Source of the DNA: an uncultured bacterium
GTDB taxonomy: Bacteria; Patescibacteria; JAEDAM01; Absconditabacterales; Absconditicoccaceae
Direction: 5' to 3'
Length of the DNA: 5,327 nucleotides
Assembly: GCA_937950065.1 (NCBI GenBank)
Contig: CALFEN010000020.1
Span: forward strand, 1-5,327
Below are positions 1 through 5,327 of the stretch, piece by piece. The notes under the pieces were generated by a model. That model had not been told where the DNA came from, made no database searches, and saw nothing but the letters and a program-made list of their open reading frames with translations. A program made the position numbers and the translations under genes. Each line of letters starts with the position of its first letter. Positions within the stretch are counted from its first letter, which is position 1.

Positions 1-44
1 CACCGAGATCTACACTCTTTCCCTACACGACGCTCTTCCGATCT
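1..44 (+). other. Illumina TruSeq/P5 adapter remnant (artefact)
   Basis: These 44 bases match the 3' portion of the Illumina universal (P5) adapter, ending in the diagnostic CGCTCTTCCGATCT. They are a sequencing-library artefact fused to a contig end by an untrimmed read, not genomic DNA. The organism's sequence starts at about base 45. Consequently the minus-strand gene running into this edge is truncated by the assembly and not by evolution, and any residues translated through the adapter are meaningless. Confidence 0.98.
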
Positions 45-301
45 TTTGCAAAATCTCATCTTAAGTTTTGTGAAACTTGTTCTTTTTCAAGAATTTTCAT
101 CTTATCAAGTTTTGCTACAAAACTCTCGAACTCTTTCCTGTCTTTGACTGCATGTAATTCCACAAGCAATCACTGTAAATCTTTTTTCACATTACCATCA
201 TCAACATTTGCTATCTGCTGTTCTATCTGATTTTTTAGATAGGAAATATCGCTTTGAAGTTCACGATCAAGTCATTCTCATAATTTTTTTTTATCAACCA
301 T
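45..301 (-). CDS. Hypothetical helical protein downstream of hrcA, 3' end missing
   Basis: About 85 residues are visible before the adapter cuts the gene. The start ATG (301-299) shares its first base with the last base of the hrcA stop codon (TAATG), which implies translational coupling in an hrcA operon. The product is charged, rich in Lys/Glu/Asp/Gln and looks mostly alpha-helical, possibly coiled-coil (for example the stretches LKNQIEQQI and VKDRKEFESFVAKLDKM). It has no signal peptide or membrane segment, so it is probably cytoplasmic. Four in-frame TGA codons read as Gly (residues 8, 10, 44 and 82). In many bacteria grpE follows hrcA, and a charged helical N-terminus would fit GrpE loosely, but the conserved GrpE region (Asp-x-x-x-Arg/Asn-x-x-(K/R)R after the coiled coil) is not visible in this part. 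I do not recognise the family. The gene is real because it stays open in table 25 and is tightly coupled to hrcA. Confidence 0.75.
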
Positions 302-1017
302 TAGTATTTATAATAATTTAAAAATTTTTTGAGAGTTCAAAGATTTTTTTTGTAGTCCACTCTTACAGGTCAGCTAATAGATAAAATGCCATCAAATCAA
401 TTCACATTTATTTTAACATAAATTACAGAGATAACTTTTTCTCATTCCTCCTGAATAAACGTATAATATATTTTATTTTGTTTTACAAGTTCTTCATTGA
501 GAAATTCTATTATTTTTTTATCTTCTATAAATTTAACTATACTTCTCACTGTATCGTATCATTCTACAGTCATATCCTGAGTAAGCAAATTGTTTATACC
601 AAGGAAATAATATTCATCATTCCTGAGAAAACCGGCTACGACACCGTCTACTATATTTCATAATTTTTCTACAATAAATCTCATGCCGTTTCTGGCGAAA
701 TCCAAATCAAAATCGATATTTTCTATTTCAAAAGTTTCCTGCTCCAAAATACTGTCTATATACATAGAATAAGCTTTAACAGTGGGAACTCTCCCAGCAC
801 TGTTGTAAGGCTGATAAAGAAATCATTCTTTTTCTAGGAGATTAAGATATTTTCTCAATGTAGAAGGAGCATAATCAAGTTCTTCCAGAGAAAATAGAAA
901 TTTGGATCAAATAGGATCTCATTTAGTTATATAGCTTTCTATTACCAAATCTAATAATTGGATTAATCTCTCATCTTTTAGAGAGTAATCTCAAGGGACA
1001 ATTATTTCGTCATTCAT
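301..1017 (-). CDS. hrcA: Heat-inducible transcription repressor HrcA (short form)
   Basis: Predicted 238-residue cytoplasmic repressor of the HrcA family, which binds CIRCE operators in front of chaperone genes and is kept active by GroEL. Residues 12-83 form the winged-helix DNA-binding domain with clear family motifs: 'YITKGDPIGSK' (29-39), 'STLRKYLNLLEKEGFLYQP' (52-70) and 'SAGRVPT' (73-79), followed by AYSMYID. The C-terminal GAF-like half keeps 'FLGINNLL' (138-145) and the end motif 'GPVRVDYKK' (216-224, usually GPxRMDY). Typical HrcA proteins are about 340 residues; this one lacks roughly 100 from the middle, where the first part of the GAF-like domain and the inserted domain normally lie. 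Ten TGA codons encode glycine, including both glycines of GDPIGS and those of KEGF and GPVR. The start at 1017 gives the usual N-terminal length; a second ATG at 1013 is out of frame. No Shine-Dalgarno is visible. The TAA stop overlaps the next gene's ATG. No complete CIRCE site was seen upstream, so autoregulation is not evident. Confidence 0.93.
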
Positions 1018-1044
1018 CTTTTATTTATAAATATATATATGTCT

Positions 1045-1074
1045 ATAATATAATGTTTTATAATATTTTTGCAA
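1045..1074 (-). promoter_or_regulatory. Possible hrcA promoter
   Basis: Reading the minus strand, TTGCAA (1074-1069) is followed after 16-18 bases by TATATT/TATTAT (1052-1045), an acceptable sigma-70-like pair. It would start transcription about 20 bases before the hrcA ATG. The surrounding DNA is extremely AT-rich, so -10-like hexamers occur by chance, and this call is tentative. No TTAGCACTC-N9-GAGTGCTAA (CIRCE) repeat overlaps it. Confidence 0.35.
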
Positions 1075-1167
1075 TATGATTTTGCACTTTATTTGAAAAG
1101 TATATATAATATTTTTTGTTTTAATACTCTGAATTATAAAGTTCTAAAATAAAGATTATTTTATAAT

Positions 1168-1196
1168 AAAAAAAGGGGCGCCGTCGTCGACGCCCC
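1168..1196 (-). terminator. Rho-independent terminator of the structured RNA
   Basis: On the minus strand a hairpin with a GGGGCG/CGCCCC stem (1196-1191 with 1180-1175) and a 10-base loop that can add a few inner pairs is followed directly by seven U (1174-1168). It is the strongest terminator-like element in the window and sets the 3' end and the strand of the RNA. It leaves about 150 AT-rich bases before hrcA, enough for hrcA to have its own promoter. Confidence 0.75.
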
Positions 1197-1489
1197 TGCT
1201 TATACCGGCAAATCCGGCGGTTTTGTTATTTTTGCGAACAGAACAAACCTCTGCCACGCCGTCTCCCAAGCCGGGAGCTTCTATCCCTGGCCTTTGGCTA
1301 TTACGCGGGGAGACGGATACCTCGGTGGACTGAATCCACTGTGATTTGCGCTACTTTCGGTCGCCCCTAATCGCAGCAGTTGCTGAATAAACTACGGGTC
1401 GGAACATCCGACTCCACAGTCGCCAAGTTAAACTGTTAATAATAAATCGGTTTCAGCCAACAGGCAGAGGGGGTCATACCCTGCCTCTA
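1168..1489 (-). ncRNA. Unidentified GC-rich structured RNA, about 320 nt
   Basis: This island is far richer in G+C than its AT-rich surroundings, the usual sign of a structured RNA in a low-GC genome. It has no convincing reading frame. Perfect or near-perfect stems are visible: 1259-1267 with 1308-1316 (9 bp, CCGTCTCCC/GGGAGACGG) enclosing a smaller stem at 1270-1276/1284-1291; 1325-1329/1335-1339; 1374-1377/1382-1385; 1396-1402/1408-1414 (one G-U); 1416-1420/1432-1436; and 1464-1486 near the 5' end. An 8-bp long-range pairing, 1248-1255 with 1463-1470, could close the core. The minus strand is favoured because a strong hairpin plus U7 terminator lies at 1196-1168 and a promoter-like pair lies at 1523-1496. 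The plus strand is not excluded: TATAAT lies just before 1175 and a weaker hairpin with a U-rich tail lies at 1462-1495. I found no tRNA-like end for tmRNA, no RNase P P4 helix and no SRP loop. It lies upstream of hrcA on the same strand, so a regulatory leader is a less likely alternative. Confidence 0.7.
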
Positions 1490-1495
1490 TTTTTA

Positions 1496-1523
1496 TATAT
1501 AATTATTTTTGGCAATAAATCAA
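1496..1523 (-). promoter_or_regulatory. Possible promoter of the structured RNA
   Basis: On the minus strand TTGATT (1523-1518) and TATATA (1501-1496) are separated by 16 bases. Transcription would begin near 1489, directly before the first stem (GAGGCAGGG...) of the GC-rich island. The position fits the inferred RNA well, but the AT-rich background weakens the call. Confidence 0.4.
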
Positions 1524-1560
1524 TAATATTATTATATTAATTTAAAATATATATTTTAAG

Positions 1561-1622
1561 AAGTTTTGGTATAGATATAAAGGAAAACTTTTGATAAAGA
1601 AAATTATCTAGCTCCAAAACTT
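1561..1622. repeat. Inverted repeat between divergent promoters
   Basis: AAGTTTTGG (1561-1569) pairs perfectly with CCAAAACTT (1614-1622), and TAGATA (1572-1577) pairs with TATCTA (1605-1610). Together they give a 15-bp interrupted stem with a 27-base loop. It sits between the inferred minus-strand RNA promoter and the plus-strand operon promoter. It could be an operator for a dimeric regulator, or a weak bidirectional terminator, since the right arm runs into TTTTATAAA. The rest of 1497-1657 is plain AT-rich DNA in which I see nothing else. Confidence 0.55.
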
Positions 1623-1657
1623 TTATAAATACCATTTTTAAAATACAAAATGTATAT

Positions 1658-1685
1658 TTGCTTTTTTACATAATTTTGATATAAT
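1658..1685 (+). promoter_or_regulatory. Probable promoter of the membrane protein-cyclase operon
   Basis: TTGCTT (1658-1663) and a perfect TATAAT (1680-1685) are 16 bases apart, predicting a start near 1692 and a leader of about 33 nt before the ATG at 1725. No Shine-Dalgarno sequence is visible in that leader, which is mainly T and A. Confidence 0.5.
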
Positions 1686-1724
1686 TTCTTTAAATATATT
1701 TTTTTTATCAAAAAATTATCAGAA

Positions 1725-2930
1725 ATGGAAGAGAAAAAACAAAAAAAAATTATAATCATTGCTATTGTAATTTTTGTATTATTAGTAGGATTTGGAATAT
1801 CTTACTATTTTTATCAGGCAGGTCAAAACAATAGCAATAATAGTAATAATAATAATCAAATATCATCTACAACTTCAAAAACTACAAAAAAAAATTTGGA
1901 TTATTACAAAAACGTATTCTCCGGCACATTTTTTAAATACGAAGATACTATTTCCCAGGTAAAAAAGAAATGAAGTTTTGATTTTGAAATAAATCTGGCT
2001 GCTGAATGAGATATAAATAAAATCCTATCAGGAATAATGATAAAAGACGATTTTAATAGCCAAGATTTTAAAAATATAAGTCTGGAAACTTATGGAGACT
2101 ACGACATTACTGATCCCCAAAAGGCAAGTTTTAATATTTACCTAAAAATGTTTTTGAATAAAGACGCTGTAGGTCTTGGAGACTTTGATATCAACATAAA
2201 CGTAGTGAGCTCCGGTGACGTAGAATATACTATAAACAATCTTGATCAGAAATTTATAGATTTTGTAACAGACAATAGCGAAATATCCAAAGATTTATTA
2301 ATAGAATTCCAAAAAGTAAAACAAAAAAAACTGCATACAAAAATACCTGCTGAAGTATTACCACAGTTTGTGGCGATTATAGAATCTTTGAATCCTGAAG
2401 CAATGCCGCTTTATAAAGACACAAAAGAACAAGAAAAAGCCATACAAGATGCTTTTATAGAATCAGAGACTATCAATGTAATCACAGGTCAGACTCTGGA
2501 TAATGGCGAAGATAAACTTCAGATAGCTTACGATGGAAGTAATTTTGTAGATTTTATGAATGAGGTATCCAAAATAGTGAATACAGGCGATAATGTCGTA
2601 AATTTTGACAGTGAAAGAGAAATTTTCAAAAATATGTTTTCATTCCAATGAGTTATGAATATCAAAAATTATACTATACAAGACAGCAGTTTTGTATTGG
2701 AATTTATGATAAGCTGAATAAACAAAGACACAAATAAAAAACAATATCAAGTAATTGCAAATACTATTAATTTTAAGGCTCCGAACCCTGAAATATTTGA
2801 TATCACTATCAAAGATACTTTTGGTAGATACGCCGAAATTTTAAATGAAGAAAATATCAATCTGCTCACTGGGCAACAATCTTTATCGCCTGACAAGCTT
2901 AATATCACATTCAGATGACTAGTAAAATAA
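1725..2930 (+). CDS. Membrane-anchored exported protein of unknown function
   Basis: Predicted 401 residues in table 25, with five TGA codons read as Gly (1971, 2007, 2649, 2715 and 2916) and a TAA stop at 2928. Residues 2-8 are a Lys-rich head. Residues 9-30 are one strongly hydrophobic helix (IIIIAIVIFVLLVGFGISYY), an uncleaved signal anchor with no lipobox Cys. Residues 34-56 are a low-complexity Asn/Ser/Thr/Lys linker. From about residue 60 to the end is a probably extracytoplasmic domain of mixed strand and helix pattern that I do not recognise. It holds an internal repeat: residues 248-271 (ExINVITGQ...DKLQIAYDG) resemble 376-398 (ExINLLTGQ...DKLNITFRG), suggesting two related modules. 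The gene overlaps the cyclase gene by 16 nt, so the two proteins are probably made together, and this one could be a ligand-binding or envelope partner of the cyclase sensor; that is inference. Start chosen because ATG immediately precedes the Lys-rich head and membrane helix. Confidence 0.88.
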
Positions 2931-5011
2931 AAAACATTATAGACAAGGTACAAAACTCTCCTATATTTTTGTATGGAATAATTATAATAGTTGTTCTTTT
3001 TTTTAACCTTTATGTGGGGATAAATTTTCAATATTTTATCACAAGCACATATTTTAAACTTTTTAATACTCCATACAGAAGCAAAGACATCGTAATAGTA
3101 TGAATAGACAATAAAACACTAAATCAACAATGAAATAAAAGATATCAAGATATAAACAGAGATGACTATGCAAAAGTTATAAATAACATAATGAACGGCG
3201 ATCCAAAAGCAGTAGTAGTTGATGTCTTTTTTGTGAATAAATCTATGCAAAATGATTGAGATGTGGAATTTACAAACACCCTAAACAGATATAAAAATAT
3301 AATTATGACTACTGAAATAGATGAAGATACTTTGCAAACTAGCGATCTGGAAAAATCATTGGTAATGCCGTTTATCACATGAGATTACAATTTTTGATTT
3401 GCCAATACCAATGGGATAGTGCCTTATAATATTTTTTCACGTCAACAAAGTGTCTACAAAAATATACTGCCTTTTTATCTTTATGGTTATACAGGAAGCA
3501 TTGAAAAAACAGATACTCCTTTTTTGCCGCTATCTTTATCCGCATACCTATTTTTGAGCGGATACAAAGATGTAGTTGCTTCAAATAATGATCTAACTAT
3601 CGGGAATAAAAAAATACCATTACAAAACGGAAACTTTAATATAAACTATTTTGGAGGCACAGACTTTTTTAATGAGAAAAACAATAATTTTATCAGCCTA
3701 ACCGACGTCCAAAAAAATAATTTTGATATAAACTTTTTTAAAAACAAAATAGTTTTGATAGGAGCTACCGCCAGTGATATCCACGATGAATTTTATACTC
3801 CATACAACACTACTCAACCTATGCCATGAGTGATGATTCATGCCAATATGATAAATACTCTTCTTACTTCCAAATTTGTGCAGTATCAATGATTTTGGTC
3901 TTATGTGATTACCAATCTCATTGCAATAATATTATTTGTGCTTATTATGCTCAAAATAAAAAATACTAACCTTTGAATTTTAACTTCATTTTTTGTGTTA
4001 GTGGTTTATATATTATTTTCATTATTTGGGTTTATGTATTTGTGACGAATGATAGAAATCTTTCCTATCATGATTTCTTTTGTAGTTATTATATCTATTT
4101 TTTATGTGATAAAATATCTACAAGAACAAAAAGATAAAAGCCAAATAAAAAACATGTTTTCGAAATACGTTTCAGCTAACGTAGTAGACGAAATTATCAA
4201 GACTTGAGTAGATAATCTATGACTTGGTGGCAGCAGGAAAGAAATAACTGTATATTTCTCTGATTTACAATGATTTACAGATTTTAGCGAAAAACTTGAC
4301 CCTATCAAACTTGGAGAAGTATTGAATATATATTTTGAATCTATGTCAGAAGTAATACTAGAAAAGAAGGGAACTATTGATAAATTTATATGAGATGCTG
4401 TAATGGCTTTTTGGAATGCTCCATTTGATATTCCAGATCATGCCAATCTTGCCTGTGAGACTGCTCTTATCCAAAAAAAAGTCTTGGAGGTCGTAAGAAA
4501 AAAAATCCAAGATCTCGGCGTTGATGCCCAAATATTTATGAGAGTATGAATAAATACTTGAGATGCTGTAGTATGAAACTTTGGATCTTCCAAAAGATAT
4601 GATTACACTGTACTTGGAGATACCGTAAACATAGCAGCCAGACTGGAATGAATAAACAAACATTATGGGACAAGTATTTGTATATCTGAATACACTTATG
4701 ACAAAATTGACAAACAAAGGTTTGTAGTCAGAGAACTTGATACTATCAAACTAAAATGAAAGCATAAACCTATAAAAATATATGAACTTGTAGGATTTAG
4801 AGAACAAATTTCAGATGAAAACCTAAAATTGATACAGAACTTTGAAGAGGCTTTGAATCTATACAGAGGTAGAGACTTTGTAGGGGCGAGAAATATTTTT
4901 TGTACAATGACCGACAAAACCTCTTCTGTCTTCGTATCCAGATGTGATTATCTTATCCAGCTACCACCCGATGAAGATTGGGACTACGTATATACTTTTA
5001 CTGTGAAATAG
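2915..5011 (+). CDS. CHASE2-domain class III adenylate cyclase
   Basis: Predicted 698-residue integral membrane enzyme making cAMP from ATP, with 18 TGA codons read as Gly and a TAG stop. Domains: membrane helix 17-34; extracytoplasmic CHASE2 sensor about 40-325, with 'DIVIVGIDNKTL' (58-69), 'KAVVVDVFF' (99-107), 'KIVLIGATASDIHDEFYTP' (278-296) and 'PGVMIHAN' (304-311); membrane helices about 329-346, 354-376 and 380-399; cytoplasmic cyclase domain about 441-610. Catalytic residues are complete: metal-binding Asp450 (FSDLQGFTDFSE) and Asp494 (DKFIGDAVMAFW), substrate-selecting Lys490 and Thr565 (DYTVLGDT), and transition-state Asn572 and Arg576 (VNIAAR). The Lys/Thr pair is typical of class IIIb adenylate cyclases. 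The C-terminal tail (FEEALNLYRGRDFVGA, later PPDEDWD) is the one usual in this family, so length and ends look complete. It overlaps the preceding gene by 16 nt and lacks a visible Shine-Dalgarno, suggesting translational coupling. A single CGA codon (residue 378) is discussed in the findings. The ligand sensed by CHASE2 is unknown. Confidence 0.95.
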
Positions 5012-5040
5012 GACATAATGTGTCCTTGTGTCCTTTTTTT
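5010..5040 (+). terminator. Rho-independent terminator after the cyclase gene
   Basis: AGGACA (5010-5015) can pair with TGTCCT (5029-5034), followed by a run of T to 5040. The hairpin begins inside the TAG stop codon. A second TGTCC copy (5021-5025) offers a competing, tighter hairpin placed farther from the U tract. Confidence 0.65.
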
Positions 5041-5046
5041 AAAAAA

Positions 5047-5099
5047 TCAAATTAATTTTATAAAAAATCTAATTCTTCTTAAAAAGAATTTGACTTTTT
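5047..5099 (+). terminator. Second, AT-rich hairpin with T tract
   Basis: TCAAATT (5047-5053) pairs with AATTTGA (5087-5093), and alternatively AATTCTT (5071-5077) pairs with AAGAATT (5084-5090). A C and five T (5095-5099) follow. The stems are weak in G+C, but the arrangement fits a back-up terminator. From here to 5198 I see no gene and no convincing promoter. Confidence 0.35.
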
Positions 5100-5182
5100 G
5101 AATAAAACAAATATATTATCAACGCTAACTATAGCAAATGGTTTGGTTCTAGAGAATAGTTCAAATTAAGTATTTTAGCACA

Positions 5183-5201
5183 GAGGAAAGGCGAGCATAT
5201 G
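5183..5201 (+). promoter_or_regulatory. Shine-Dalgarno sequence and start of the edge ORF
   Basis: GAGGAAAG (5183-5190) lies 8 bases before the ATG at 5199, a good match to the anti-Shine-Dalgarno. It is the only clear ribosome binding site in the window: the operon genes and hrcA have none. It supports the ORF that follows and decides its start, since the frame upstream has a TAG at 5157 and no other ATG. Confidence 0.6.
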
Positions 5202-5327
5202 GTTACAGTCTTGACCGTTTTTGTTCCTAGAGACGACAATGGCAAAGCCCTGTTCAGCATAGAGCAGGTATTGCAGATCGTTTCCCAAGCAATGTTTTTT
5301 GCCCCCGTAGAATGCAAAAACTGCCCC
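5199..5327 (+). CDS. Hypothetical protein, 5' part only
   Basis: Forty-three residues are visible before the window ends, beginning MVTVLTVFVPRDDNGK and reaching a CKNCP motif at residues 39-43. The N-terminus is mildly hydrophobic but carries charges early (RDD), so no signal peptide is clear. The Cys-x-x-Cys pair could be half of a zinc-binding site, but only one pair is seen. I do not recognise the family. A clear Shine-Dalgarno precedes it. G+C is about one half, the codons favour GCC, CTG, CAG and GTC, and there is no TGA, all unlike the AT-rich, TGA-rich genes to the left. That could mean a transferred gene, a differently composed gene or a misjoined contig. An antisense frame covers the same stretch but has no ribosome binding site. 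Confidence 0.6.
   Translation, partial: MVTVLTVFVPRDDNGKALFSIEQVLQIVSQAMFFAPVECKNCP

Noticed and set aside
45..301. Calling the gene after hrcA grpE by position
   Set aside because: No GrpE-specific motif is visible in the available residues; position alone is not enough.
478..663. Plus-strand standard-code ORF of 61 residues
   Set aside because: It lies antisense inside hrcA, has low-complexity Phe/Tyr/Ile content, no ribosome binding site and no family resemblance.
1018..1167. Further promoters or small genes in the AT-rich gap before hrcA
   Set aside because: TATAAT-like strings are abundant by chance at this composition; apart from the one tentative hrcA promoter nothing stands out.
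1168..1489. tmRNA, RNase P RNA or SRP RNA identity for the GC-rich island
   Set aside because: There is no tRNA-like T-arm or CCA end for tmRNA and no GGAAG-type SRP loop. A minus-strand stretch (TAGAAGCTCCCGGCTT) faintly recalls the RNase P 3' P4 region, but the required complementary 5' P4 strand is absent and the stretch pairs locally instead.
2747..4917. Several minus-strand ORFs of 60-120 residues (2747-3031, 3166-3378, 3375-3584, 3698-3889, 4102-4308, 4358-4717, 4696-4917)
   Set aside because: They are antisense shadows of the cyclase and the end of its upstream gene, mutually overlapping, without ribosome binding sites or recognisable domains.
1725..5011. Decayed or frameshifted pseudogenes interrupted by many stop codons
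   Set aside because: All interruptions are TGA, never TAA or TAG, the frame never shifts, and they sit at conserved glycines; a code change explains this and decay does not.
5175..5201. CIRCE-like half-site TTAGCAC near the edge ORF
   Set aside because: Only one half matches; after nine bases the second half shares only GAG with GAGTGCTAA, so it is not an inverted repeat that HrcA would be expected to bind.
5129..5317. Minus-strand ORF at the right edge
   Set aside because: It is antisense to the plus-strand ORF with a good Shine-Dalgarno, has no ribosome binding site and no recognisable features.

Overview
The window is AT-rich DNA from a bacterium that reads TGA as glycine (NCBI translation table 25), the code of the CPR/Patescibacteria lineages Absconditabacteria (SR1) and Gracilibacteria. 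I count 37 in-frame TGA codons across four genes. Many fall exactly where known families need glycine: the HrcA 'GDPIGSK' motif, the cyclase 'FSDxxGFT', 'KFxGDAVMAF' and 'RVGINTGDxVVGNFG' motifs, and the CHASE2 'PGVxIHAN' motif. Under the standard code every main gene would look shattered; under table 25 the four genes are open to normal TAA or TAG stops, or to the contig edge.

Layout. Bases 1-44 are not biological: they are the 3' part of the Illumina TruSeq/P5 adapter, left on a contig end. Bases 45-1017 (minus strand) hold hrcA, a short heat-shock repressor, and a second gene that starts on the A of the hrcA stop codon, is cut by the contig end, and is not recognisably grpE. Bases 1018-1724 contain no protein gene. 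Inside them lies a GC-rich island (about 1168-1489) with nested stems, best read as a roughly 320-nt minus-strand structured RNA ending in a strong intrinsic terminator; I could not assign it to a known class. Between it and the next gene is an inverted repeat (1561-1622) and a plausible promoter (1658-1685).

Bases 1725-5011 (plus strand) form a two-gene operon. The first gene encodes a 401-residue protein with one N-terminal membrane anchor, an Asn/Ser-rich linker and an unrecognised exported domain containing an internal repeat. The second encodes a 698-residue CHASE2-class III adenylate cyclase with four membrane segments and a full set of catalytic residues. The genes overlap by 16 nt, so they are probably co-translated and may form one envelope-sensing, cAMP-producing unit; that link is inference. 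Tandem terminator-like hairpins follow (5010-5099).

At the right edge (5199-5327) a new ORF begins. It has a clear Shine-Dalgarno sequence, roughly 50% GC and no TGA, unlike everything to its left, so it is either a transferred gene, a differently composed gene or an assembly chimera.
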